64,000 nt of DNA from G963663315 sp965116335 (GTDB lineage Bacteria; Pseudomonadota; Gammaproteobacteria; Arenicellales; Poriferihabitantaceae): assembly GCA_965116335.1 (NCBI GenBank), contig OZ220677.1, positions 868,001 through 932,000 of the forward strand, in the 5' to 3' direction. The notes beneath the pieces were generated by a model. It was not told the DNA's origin. It made no database searches and worked only from the letters and a program-made list of their open reading frames with translations. Shown piece by piece: positions 32,223 through 40,383 of this stretch; within the stretch, counting starts at the first letter, position 1; each line of letters starts with the position of its first letter. The position numbers and the translations under genes were made by a program.

Positions 32223-33305
32223 TCAGCGAATCTTCAACGTCGCTAACCCGATCAGCACCAGAATCAGGCTGATTATCCAGAACCGGACGATCACCCTGGG
32301 CTCCGGCCAACCCTTCAACTCGAAATGGTGATGCAGCGGGGCCATCCTGAATATCCTCCTGCCAATCAACTTGAAAGAGGCGACCTGCAATATGACGGAA
32401 ACCGTTTCCACGACAAAAATCCCGCCCATGATGATCAACACGATTTCCTGGCGAACGATAACCGCGACAATTCCGATTGCCGCGCCCAGGGAAAGAGCGC
32501 CGATATCTCCCATGAAAACCTGAGCCGGATAGGTATTGAACCAGAGAAATCCCAGACCGCCACCCACCAGCGCCGAACAGAAAACCAGCACCTCCCCCGC
32601 TCCCGGAATATAGGGAATACCCAGATAAGAGGAGAAATTCAGATTACCGGCTACATAAGCGAAGACCCCCAACGCTCCGGCCACCATGACGGTCGGCATG
32701 ATCGCCAATCCGTCCAGACCGTCGGTCAGATTAACCGCGTTGCTGGTACCCGTCACCACCAGCCAGGTCAGCCCGATGAAACCCCAGCCCAACGGGATTG
32801 CAATATCCTTGAACAAGGGAACCAGCAGTTCGGTTTCTGCAGGCAGACTCGCGGTTTGAAACAGGAAAACCGCCACCACCAAAGCCGAAGCGCTTTGACA
32901 AAAAAACTTGTTTCTCGCACCCATTCCTCTGGGGTCCTGGTCAACCAGCTTGCGATAATCATCGACCCAACCGATCACCCCGAATGCAATCGTTGTAAAC
33001 AGGACCGCCCAGATATAACGATTGAACAAATCTCCCCAAAGCAGAGTCGAGACCACCACGGCGAACAGGATCAGCGCACCGCCCATGGTCGGTGTCCCGA
33101 CCTTGCTGAAATGTGTGGGTGGCCCTTCTGCCCGTACAGTCTGCTCAATCTGGTACTCACTGAGCTTTCGAATCATGACCGGGCCAAAAACCAAAAATAT
33201 GCCGAGCGCGGTCAACACCCCGCAAATCCCCCGGAAAGTCAGGTATCGGAATACATTGAAAAAGCTGTAATCCCGCGCCAGGTTTTCAAACAGCCAGGTC
33301 AACAT
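32223..33305 (-). CDS. mraY: Phospho-N-acetylmuramoyl-pentapeptide transferase MraY
   Basis: Integral membrane enzyme that transfers phospho-MurNAc-pentapeptide to undecaprenyl phosphate, making lipid I. Diagnostic segments are GTPTMGGALIL, DDYRKLVDQDPRG, NAVNLTDGLDGLAI, VFMGDIGALSLGAAIG and MAPLHHHFELKGW, with about ten membrane helices. I chose the ATG at 33305 (MLTWLFENL), which overlaps the murF stop by 7 bases and follows a G-rich stretch; a TTG two codons upstream is less likely. Length is 360 residues, as in E. coli. Confidence 0.97.
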   Translation of the reverse strand: MLTWLFENLARDYSFFNVFRYLTFRGICGVLTALGIFLVFGPVMIRKLSEYQIEQTVRAEGPPTHFSKVGTPTMGGALILFAVVVSTLLWGDLFNRYIWAVLFTTIAFGVIGWVDDYRKLVDQDPRGMGARNKFFCQSASALVVAVFLFQTASLPAETELLVPLFKDIAIPLGWGFIGLTWLVVTGTSNAVNLTDGLDGLAIMPTVMVAGALGVFAYVAGNLNFSSYLGIPYIPGAGEVLVFCSALVGGGLGFLWFNTYPAQVFMGDIGALSLGAAIGIVAVIVRQEIVLIIMGGIFVVETVSVILQVASFKLIGRRIFRMAPLHHHFELKGWPEPRVIVRFWIISLILVLIGLATLKIR

Positions 33306-34717
33306 TCGCAACCCCCCCTTCGCGGACGGGAATCCAGGTCCGCCTCAATCACTTGATGCACCAGGTTTTCCATGTGCGAAGACCGCGAGCCTTTGATCAA
33401 CATCACTACATTCGGTGCCAATGCCCGCTTCGCAGCTTGTTGCAACGCCTCCATACTGTCGAAAACCCTGGCGCCGCCGAAACGTCTCGCATAAAAACGG
33501 GCATGATCATTGTCATCGTGCGAATAGCAATACAGGTGATCTATGCCCTGGGTTTTCGCGTACTCCCCCACTTCCTCATGCAGCTGCGGGCTGGTCTCCC
33601 CCAATTCCGCCATGGCTCCGAGCGCCAGGACTTTTTTGCCCGTGCATTGTCGCAAAACATGGATTGCGGCCTTCATGGATGCCGGATTGGCGTTATAACT
33701 GTCGTCGATAACCGTGGAGCCGTTCAATCCTGATCGGACATCCAGACGTCCGGCCACCCCGGATACTGCTTCCAATCCATGCCTTATCCTGTCAAGGCTG
33801 ATACCGGCGGCAAAACAAACCGCACAGGCCGCCAGCGCGTTCATGATATTGTGACCACCCGGCAACGGCAGATTGACCGGAATATCCTGCCCCGCCACCC
33901 GCAGGTCGAACCGGCTTGCACGGGCGCTTAATTCCGCGTTGCAGGCACTCACATCCGCTCCGGCATCCATCGCAAAACGGACAACCGTGACTGCGGGACG
34001 GGAAGCCCGTAGCCCGGCCACCCATTGGTCGTGGAATTCATCGTCGGCATTGACAACCGCGATACCCGAATCCGGCAATCCCTGGAAGATCCCGGCTTTT
34101 TCTGCAGCGATCTGGTGGACGCTTCCCAGCCCTTCCAGATGGGCAGGTGCCACGTTATTGATCAGCGCAATAGTCGGTTTGGCCAGCCGGGCAAGATGCT
34201 CAATCTCTCCCGGATAGTTGGTTCCCATTTCAATCACCGCGAAGCGATGACGGTCGGTTAGCCGCAACAATGTCAGCGGAACCCCCCACTCATTATTGAA
34301 GCTCTTCGCAGGAGCCAGGCACTGGCCACACTGTGCAAATATCGAAGCGATCATTGCGGTCACGGTGGTTTTGCCGTTACTCCCGGTAACTGCAGCCACC
34401 GGGATGTCGAATCGTGACCGCCACTCCTTACCCAGTTGGCCCAACGCAGCCGTAGTATCCGGCACTTCAATCAGAGCTAACTTCGATTCGACCTTGCACT
34501 GACTGGCGGATGCCCTGTCGGATACCATGGCACCGACCGCGCCCATCGCGCCAGCCTGGGATAAAAACGCGTGACCATCAAACCTTTCTCCGGGAATCGC
34601 CACGAACAGTCCACCCGGTCTGACTGTTCTGGAGTCCGTGCTCACCGAAGTGAATTCGGCATCGTTTCCCGACATCGCTCCCTGAACGATACAGGCCGCT
34701 TCAGACAACGCCATCAT
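33299..34717 (-). CDS. murF: UDP-MurNAc-tripeptide-D-Ala-D-Ala ligase MurF
   Basis: Adds the D-Ala-D-Ala dipeptide to finish the stem pentapeptide. The ATP loop is GSNGKTTVTAMIASIF, followed by FNNEWGVPLTLLRL, which is typical of MurF, and later DDSYNANPASMKAAI. It has 472 residues. The start overlaps the murE stop as ATGA. The last residues are read across a run of seven or eight G, where a length change would alter the C-terminus and the mraY overlap. Its substrate must come from a D-Ala ligase encoded outside this window. Confidence 0.96.
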   Translation of the reverse strand: MMALSEAACIVQGAMSGNDAEFTSVSTDSRTVRPGGLFVAIPGERFDGHAFLSQAGAMGAVGAMVSDRASASQCKVESKLALIEVPDTTAALGQLGKEWRSRFDIPVAAVTGSNGKTTVTAMIASIFAQCGQCLAPAKSFNNEWGVPLTLLRLTDRHRFAVIEMGTNYPGEIEHLARLAKPTIALINNVAPAHLEGLGSVHQIAAEKAGIFQGLPDSGIAVVNADDEFHDQWVAGLRASRPAVTVVRFAMDAGADVSACNAELSARASRFDLRVAGQDIPVNLPLPGGHNIMNALAACAVCFAAGISLDRIRHGLEAVSGVAGRLDVRSGLNGSTVIDDSYNANPASMKAAIHVLRQCTGKKVLALGAMAELGETSPQLHEEVGEYAKTQGIDHLYCYSHDDNDHARFYARRFGGARVFDSMEALQQAAKRALAPNVVMLIKGSRSSHMENLVHQVIEADLDSRPRRGGCEC

Positions 34718-36273
34718 GACAGCTGCTCCAGCAATTCCCGGACCAGTTCACGGTCGCTCAACCGTCTGGCTTTATGCCCTGTAATCTGCCGCGTTTCATG
34801 ACCCTTGCCGGCCAGCAGAATCAGGTCTTTGCTGGTGCATGATTGAATCGCCTCCCGGACGGCCATTTCCCGGTCATGGATAACCGTCGGCTGGCTTCTC
34901 ATGCCCTGCAAAATCTGCTCGACAATTCTCTTGGGGGATTCAAAACGGGGGTTGTCATCGGTGATAATGACACGGTCGGCCAGACGCTCGGCAATCGCTC
35001 CCATTTGTGGTCGTTTCTCCCGGTCCCGGTCACCACCGCAACCAAATACCACAACCAGTTCGCCATGACAGAGCGATTTAAGGGAATGTAATGCCTTCTC
35101 CAGCGCATCTGGAGTATGGGCATAATCCACCACCACTCCTGGTTGCCGGGGGCGATTGGTGAACAATTCCATCCGCCCCGGTGGGGCCGACAATTCGGGC
35201 ATGATCTGTGCAATTTCCCCGATCCGGTAACCCATTGCAACCAACACTCCGACCGTCGCCAGGACATTCAACACATTGACCTGGCCGGTCAGGGCTACCC
35301 TGATCCGTGCTGAATCTCCCTGATAGCCCAGATCGAACTGAATTTCACAATCACTGACCTCAAGATTACGAGGCGCCAGGTCCGCATCTCCCAGGCCGTA
35401 AGTCAGGCAGCGCAAATCGCTCCGGTGTCTTTTCAGATAAAGAATCAGGTTTTGTCCGAAAGCGTCATCGCTGTTGACGACCGCTGCCTTAATGGATGGA
35501 AAGTCGAACAACTTCCGCTTTGCCCGACCGTATTCCTCCATGGAATAATGATAATCCAGATGATCCCGGGACAGATTGGTAAGCACGGCGATATCAAACT
35601 CGATGCCATTGACACGCCCCTGGGTCAGACCGTGGGAGGAAACCTCGAGACTCGCCGCTGCCATTTGCATGGCACAAAAATCAGCCAGCTGCCGATGCAT
35701 CGAAATGACATCCAGAGTGGTTAAGTCAGACATCCGCAGACTGCCGATCTTTCCGCTCCCCAACGTACCTGAATAACCGCAGGAAAGGCCCAGCTGTTCC
35801 AGAGCCTGGGCGGTAAGGTAAGTCGTAGTGGTTTTTCCGTTGGTTCCGGTTACCCCGACCATCTTCAAGGCAGAAGACGGATTACGGAAATAGACAGACG
35901 CAATCCGGCTCAGCTTATGTGTAAGTCCGTCAATTCCGATCATCGGGGCCTTTCCTTCGTACTCTTTCCCGGACTTGCCTTTATCCACCTGGTAGCCCTG
36001 ACTCTCGTAAAGAACAGCGGATGCCTGATGATGGAGCGCATCAAGAATATAATCCCGCCCATCGGCGAGCGTTCCGGGCAAGGCGACAAACACGTCACCA
36101 CACTCAACCTGCCTGCTGTCAAGCTGTAACCGGCCAATCAGCCGATCATCGGTCGGCTCCAATGCGGCAATCCCGGACAGGATTTCACTCAACCGGATAT
36201 GGTCGGTCGGTCGCTGCGGGTCGATTGTCTGATGCTCGATCAAAAGATTCTGCTCCCGGTTACCGGCGCTCAC
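34714..36273 (-). CDS. murE: UDP-MurNAc-L-Ala-D-Glu:meso-diaminopimelate ligase MurE
   Basis: Adds the third residue of the stem peptide. The ATP loop is GTNGKTTTTYLTAQAL, and the DNPR motif in ITDDNPRFESPKRI marks meso-diaminopimelate as the substrate rather than lysine. MurE-specific segments TTLDVISMHRQ and ASLEVSSHGL are present. The GTG start at 36273 overlaps the ftsI stop as GTGA. Length is 519 residues. Confidence 0.96.
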   Translation of the reverse strand: MSAGNREQNLLIEHQTIDPQRPTDHIRLSEILSGIAALEPTDDRLIGRLQLDSRQVECGDVFVALPGTLADGRDYILDALHHQASAVLYESQGYQVDKGKSGKEYEGKAPMIGIDGLTHKLSRIASVYFRNPSSALKMVGVTGTNGKTTTTYLTAQALEQLGLSCGYSGTLGSGKIGSLRMSDLTTLDVISMHRQLADFCAMQMAAASLEVSSHGLTQGRVNGIEFDIAVLTNLSRDHLDYHYSMEEYGRAKRKLFDFPSIKAAVVNSDDAFGQNLILYLKRHRSDLRCLTYGLGDADLAPRNLEVSDCEIQFDLGYQGDSARIRVALTGQVNVLNVLATVGVLVAMGYRIGEIAQIMPELSAPPGRMELFTNRPRQPGVVVDYAHTPDALEKALHSLKSLCHGELVVVFGCGGDRDREKRPQMGAIAERLADRVIITDDNPRFESPKRIVEQILQGMRSQPTVIHDREMAVREAIQSCTSKDLILLAGKGHETRQITGHKARRLSDRELVRELLEQLS

Positions 36274-38021
36274 ACTTGACTCTTGCCGGCTTCGACCGCA
36301 ACCACCTGAGGCGGATCGACATCATCCGGCCTGATGTTGTACAGACGCATCATGTCGGACATCAACCTCGCAAAAACCGGTGCCGCGACATCGCCACCAT
36401 AGTGAAACCGGCCTTTCGGATCATCAATCGAAACAACGGTTACAAACTTCGGATCAGAGATCGGGCCAAGCCCGGCGAACAACGACACATACCGATTGTT
36501 CTTGTAGCTACCGTTAATCAGCTTGTGAGTGGTTCCGGTTTTCCCGCCCATTCGGTACTGGGCGATCTGTGCCTTCCGCGCCGTGCCATGTGCAGTGGCA
36601 GCCTGTTCCAGCATTTCCCGCACCCGCAGTGCGGTATCCGGTTGAAATACCCTTTTCCCCCTGGCTCGGAACCCGGGCTCCTTGCGTTGCAGAGTGACCG
36701 GCAGCAATTCCCCGTTGGTCGCAAAAACCGTGTAGGCTCTGGCCAGTTGCAACGGAGTCGCCGAGAAGCCATAACCATACGCCATAGTCGCGTGCTCTAT
36801 TTCACGGGAACGGGGTCTGAGAACACCCGGAGTCTCACTCGGCAAAAACCCGGCGATTGAACCAAATCCGACGCTCTGCAACGTGTCGAAAAGATCAGCA
36901 AACGGCAAATCCAGGGCAATTTTGGCGGAACCGATATTGCTTGACTTCACAAGCACATCAAAAACTGACAGCTCTCCATAGTCATGAACATCGCTAATGG
37001 TACGCCCCCCGACCCGCCAGACACCCGGTGAGGTATCGACCAGGGTATCCACCCCGACCATTCCGCTCTCCAGCGCCATCGCAATCGTGAACGGTTTTGC
37101 CGTGGAACCCGGCTCCAGAACATCCGTCACGGCACGGTTCCTGAATATTCCGTCTTTCAGGGAGCCGCGGTTATTGGGATTGAACTGGGGAGCGGTCACC
37201 ATGGCCAGTATCTCGCCACTGGGCACGGATAAAACCACTACACTGCCGCCTGCGGCGTCATGTGCGATCAATGCGGATTCCAGATACTTGCTGGCAAGCG
37301 ACTGCAATCTCTGGTCAATGCTGACCACGATGTCGCGCCCATGCTGAACCTGCCGAACGCTTTCCACTCTTTCAACATAACGTCCACCCAGATTCTTGAG
37401 CGCCAGCATCCGCCCCTCACTGCCTTTCAATTCTTCATTAAACGAAAGCTCCAGACCCTCCTGACCATTACCGTCAATATCGGTAAACCCGATCAGATGG
37501 GCGCTGACCGGGCCACTCGGAAAATATCGTTTATATTCCCGGCGTGCATCCAGTCCCGGAGTGGCGGCCTGCATCACCTTCTCGACTACAGCGGGCGGCA
37601 GTTGTCGCTTGACATACATGAAATCGGAGTTGACAAATTTCCTGCACTGGTCCTTCAGATATGCTCTTGAGATACCCGTGGTTTCCAGGATTTTGTCCCA
37701 GGATGACTCCGACCCGCAGAACAATCCGGGTTCCGCGACCAGAGAATACACCGGCGTGCTGACCGATAACGGCTGGCCGTTACGATCAAGAATCCGCCCC
37801 CGCTCCGGGAAAACAGTCACTTCCCGCAAGTAACGCAGTTCCCCCTGGGCCTGGAGTTTCTCGCGCTCAAAGGTCTGTAGATAAACGACACGAAGCGCGA
37901 GTACGACAAACACGGCGATCATTCCCGCAAGCACCAGATACTGGCGCCAGATCAGTGAATCTACGGGCGGGCGGGCTGTACTATCCGCCTGTACCTGACT
38001 GTGTTTGAAAATCCGGGACAC
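36270..38021 (-). CDS. ftsI: Septal transpeptidase FtsI (penicillin-binding protein 3)
   Basis: Class B penicillin-binding protein that cross-links septal peptidoglycan, acting with FtsW. A single membrane anchor (YLVLAGMIAVFVVLALRVVYL, residues about 28-48) precedes the pedestal domain. The active site is complete: STAK in EPGSTAKPFTIAMALE, SSN in VKSSNIGSAK and KTGT in MGGKTGTTHKL. It has 583 residues (E. coli 588). It is separated from ftsL by 22 bases and overlaps murE by 4. Confidence 0.97.
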   Translation of the reverse strand: MSRIFKHSQVQADSTARPPVDSLIWRQYLVLAGMIAVFVVLALRVVYLQTFEREKLQAQGELRYLREVTVFPERGRILDRNGQPLSVSTPVYSLVAEPGLFCGSESSWDKILETTGISRAYLKDQCRKFVNSDFMYVKRQLPPAVVEKVMQAATPGLDARREYKRYFPSGPVSAHLIGFTDIDGNGQEGLELSFNEELKGSEGRMLALKNLGGRYVERVESVRQVQHGRDIVVSIDQRLQSLASKYLESALIAHDAAGGSVVVLSVPSGEILAMVTAPQFNPNNRGSLKDGIFRNRAVTDVLEPGSTAKPFTIAMALESGMVGVDTLVDTSPGVWRVGGRTISDVHDYGELSVFDVLVKSSNIGSAKIALDLPFADLFDTLQSVGFGSIAGFLPSETPGVLRPRSREIEHATMAYGYGFSATPLQLARAYTVFATNGELLPVTLQRKEPGFRARGKRVFQPDTALRVREMLEQAATAHGTARKAQIAQYRMGGKTGTTHKLINGSYKNNRYVSLFAGLGPISDPKFVTVVSIDDPKGRFHYGGDVAAPVFARLMSDMMRLYNIRPDDVDPPQVVAVEAGKSQV

Positions 38022-38043
38022 TCGCCGTTCGCCTGTTGTCCGC

Positions 38044-38364
38044 TTATCGCGGAGCGGGCGCTCCCAGATGCACGATCACAATTTTTTCGGAGGGAGGCAG
38101 ATGCATCCCCAATCGCTTGCTTACACTATCTGCGATGTTATGCCGGGTGTTCCAGGTTGTTTTCTCAATCAAGAGTCTGCTCCACTCGGTTTTGAGTTGA
38201 CCGAGGCGATTGTCAAGATCATGCAAATGAGCGAACACCAGTCTGTTCTCATGGCGAACCGTGATCACGGCCAAAGCACTGAAGATCACCAGAACCAGAA
38301 AAATAATCGAGAGTTTGTTGATTGATTGAAAGGGTCCCATGATGGATAGCTCGTGAATAATCAT
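38044..38364 (-). CDS. ftsL: Cell division protein FtsL
   Basis: Small bitopic divisome protein that forms a complex with FtsQ and FtsB. It has a membrane helix (LSIIFLVLVIFSALAVITV) followed by a short coiled-coil region (HDLDNRLGQLKTEWSRLLIEK), the FtsL pattern. The 106-residue frame starts with an ATG 2 bases after the rsmH stop; a second ATG at 38340 (MGPFQS) would give 98 residues and is equally possible. Sequence is weakly conserved in the family, so position between rsmH and ftsI is important evidence. Confidence 0.92.
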   Translation of the reverse strand: MIIHELSIMGPFQSINKLSIIFLVLVIFSALAVITVRHENRLVFAHLHDLDNRLGQLKTEWSRLLIEKTTWNTRHNIADSVSKRLGMHLPPSEKIVIVHLGAPAPR

Positions 38365-38366
38365 CC

Positions 38367-39323
38367 TTATCCATGCGCACGCACGGAAGTTGTCTTGCGG
38401 GCAACCCGCATCACCGCACTTCTCGCTCTCGGATTTCTGGCGAGTTCATCGGGCGCAGCCCGCACCGGCTTGCCGACCAGTCTCAACCTCGGCTTCAGCA
38501 TGTCACTGGTGACTGGAAGATCAACAGGCCAGGGGTCTCCCTTCGACTGCTCGCGCAGAAACCGTTTCACTATCCGGTCTTCCAATGAATGAAAACTGAT
38601 GACAACCAACCGGCCACCGGGCGCCAATGCGTCAAGAGCCTGTGGCAGGACGTTTTCGAGTTCCTGCAACTCCTGATTGACCGCTATTCGAATCGCCTGA
38701 AATGTCCGGGTAGCCGGGTGCTTGCGCTTCTCTTTAACCGGCACGGCATCCGATACCAGTCGGCTGAGTTCCGCCGTGCTCCCGATATTGCCGAGCGCTA
38801 ACGCCTGCTTGATACTGCTCGCTATTCTGCGAGCGAACTTCTCTTCGCCAAAGCGCCGCAGGACTGTAACCAGTTCATCCTCCTTGATCTGTTTCATCCA
38901 GTCAGCAGCCGGGACTCCTGTAGACTGATCCATTCTCATATCCAATGGGCCATCATGACTGAAACTGAATCCCCTTCCCGGCTGATCAAGCTGCGGGGAC
39001 GACACCCCCAGATCAAACAGTATCGCGTCCACCTCTCCCAACAGGTTCTTATCCCGCAGAATGCTCTGCAATCTTGAGAACGAGCTGTGAACCACTTCGA
39101 TTCTCGGATCATCCTGTGAGAACTTCCGGGCGTGGGTAACCGCATCTGCATCCCGGTCAATCACGATCAGTCGGGCGGATGCTGGCAGGATCTTCAACAT
39201 TTCCCGGGCATGCCCACCTCGCCCCCAGGTCGCGTCAACCACCACTTCCCGACCCGCCAGGTCAAGCGCCTGCACGACCTCTTCGACCAAAACGGGGACA
39301 TGGGTCGGCGATAGTTCATTCAC
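38367..39323 (-). CDS. rsmH: 16S rRNA (cytosine-1402-N4) methyltransferase RsmH
   Basis: Methylates N4 of C1402 of 16S rRNA near the P site. SAM-binding and family motifs are VVVDATWGRGGHAREML, ILFDLGVSSPQLDQPGRGFS, DMRMDQSTG, and KRKHPATRTFQAIRIAVN with VISFHSLEDRIVKRF at the end. The longer frame begins at 39383 inside mraZ. I use the GTG at 39323 (GTGA overlap with the mraZ stop), giving 318 residues, close to E. coli (313). Confidence 0.95.
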   Translation of the reverse strand: MNELSPTHVPVLVEEVVQALDLAGREVVVDATWGRGGHAREMLKILPASARLIVIDRDADAVTHARKFSQDDPRIEVVHSSFSRLQSILRDKNLLGEVDAILFDLGVSSPQLDQPGRGFSFSHDGPLDMRMDQSTGVPAADWMKQIKEDELVTVLRRFGEEKFARRIASSIKQALALGNIGSTAELSRLVSDAVPVKEKRKHPATRTFQAIRIAVNQELQELENVLPQALDALAPGGRLVVISFHSLEDRIVKRFLREQSKGDPWPVDLPVTSDMLKPRLRLVGKPVRAAPDELARNPRARSAVMRVARKTTSVRAHG

Positions 39324-39778
39324 AGCGAAAGCCGCTCCATCTCGACAGAAATGTCGTCTGAATCGAGGTCTTGCCTGAGCCACTCACTACGGCGCGCATG
39401 CCACAGGCTTTCGCTCCATATCTCGAACTTGTTACCCTGTCCCACCAGATAAATCTCCTTCGTCATCATCGCGAATTCACGCAGCAAGGAGGACAACAGA
39501 ATGCGTCCGTTACCATCCATATCGACATCAGAGGCGTGACCCAGCAAAAACCGCTTCAGTTTCTGGTGACCCGGATCAAAACTGGGTAACGAGACCAGTT
39601 TTTCCTCAACCTTTTCCCATTCATCCATCGGGTATAGCCAAAGACAATGTTCTCGGGTATTGTTCACGGTCACAACCATCTTACCGTCACAACGTGTGAT
39701 CAGATTGTCCCGATACCGGCTGGGGATGGCAAATCGGCCTTTGCTGTCCAGATTAATCGAATTTGCGCCACGAAGCAT
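39320..39778 (-). CDS. mraZ: Transcriptional regulator MraZ
   Basis: DNA-binding protein that represses the dcw promoter. It has two SpoVT/AbrB-like half domains, the first with LDSKGRFAIPSRYR (residues about 10-23) and the second with DVDMDGNGRILLSSLLREFA, the MraZ hallmark. The frame is open to a GTG at 39802, but the ATG at 39778 gives 152 residues, the E. coli length, and the sequence begins MLRGANSINLD as in relatives. The DNA just upstream of 39778 is occupied by repeated MraZ-type boxes, which also favours the later start. Confidence 0.94.
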   Translation of the reverse strand: MLRGANSINLDSKGRFAIPSRYRDNLITRCDGKMVVTVNNTREHCLWLYPMDEWEKVEEKLVSLPSFDPGHQKLKRFLLGHASDVDMDGNGRILLSSLLREFAMMTKEIYLVGQGNKFEIWSESLWHARRSEWLRQDLDSDDISVEMERLSL

Positions 39779-39785
39779 GATTTTT

Positions 39786-39821
39786 GCCCACGATTTACCC
39801 ACAAAACTCCACTTATCCCCA
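39786..39821 (-). promoter_or_regulatory. Four TGGNN direct repeats: probable MraZ operator
   Basis: On the minus strand TGGGG (39821), TGGAG (39811), TGGGT (39801) and TGGGC (39790) follow each other at 10, 10 and 11 bases. MraZ is known to bind TGGGN repeats spaced by 5 bases upstream of its own gene. The set lies between the -10 element and the mraZ ATG, where binding would block transcription. Confidence 0.82.
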
Positions 39822-39822
39822 C

Positions 39823-39850
39823 TCTATAAGAGATAGTAGTCTGATGTCAA
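39823..39850 (-). promoter_or_regulatory. Probable sigma-70 promoter of the dcw cluster
   Basis: On the minus strand a perfect TTGACA (39850-39845) is followed after 16 bases by TATAGA (39828-39823). The MraZ boxes start 1 base further on. It is the best promoter match in the cluster and is placed to transcribe mraZ and the genes below it. Confidence 0.75.
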
Positions 39851-39992
39851 GGAAAAATGAAATTTTTTGCCGGATAAAATGGGCTAATTCCGACCCTCTC
39901 TGACTGAAACAAAATTCGCGAAACACTCGGTGATTTATGGTTTAATCGGATTTACAAATCCACTCCGAAAACGTAACCGAGAAACCCGGGAA

Positions 39993-40379
39993 ATGAGTAC
40001 CAAAGAGATTATCAATACCGAGCAGGCACCGGCTGCCATAGGCACCTATTCACAGGCAGTCAGGACAGACCGTACCGTCTATATTTCTGGCCAGCTTCCC
40101 CTGCACCCGGATACCATGGAGGTGGTGAATACTTCTTTTGAGGCAGCGGCCCATCAGGTTTTCCAGAATCTGGCAGCCGTGGCAGACGCAGCCGGGGGCA
40201 GTCTGGCAGATGCGGTAAAACTCAACATCTCGATGACCAATCTGGAAAATTTCGCGGCAGTTAATGAGATCATGGCGCAATATGTCGACCCGCCCTGGCC
40301 GGCGCGGGCAGCCGTAGGCGTAGCCTCCCTGCCAAAAGGCGCTGCAATTGAAATCGAGGCCATTCTGGTACTACCATAA
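39993..40379 (+). CDS. ridA: RidA family enamine/imine deaminase
   Basis: Small enzyme that hydrolyses reactive 2-aminoacrylate and related imines before they damage PLP enzymes. The start IINTEQAPAAIGTYSQAVR and the segments VYISGQLPLHP, VFQNLAAVADAAGGSL and RAAVGVASLPKGAAIEIEA are canonical, the last containing the conserved Arg that binds the substrate carboxylate. I use the ATG at 39993 (128 residues); the frame is open from 39930, but that region is the promoter side of mraZ. It is followed 4 bases later by recG, as in the spoT-ridA-recG neighbourhood of other gammaproteobacteria, though spoT is not here. Confidence 0.92.
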   Translation: MSTKEIINTEQAPAAIGTYSQAVRTDRTVYISGQLPLHPDTMEVVNTSFEAAAHQVFQNLAAVADAAGGSLADAVKLNISMTNLENFAAVNEIMAQYVDPPWPARAAVGVASLPKGAAIEIEAILVLP

Positions 40380-40383
40380 CGGC

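Noticed and set aside
32325..33356. Plus-strand open frame of 343 codons opposite mraY
   Set aside because: Antisense to a complete mraY; rich in His, Gln and Asn without motifs.
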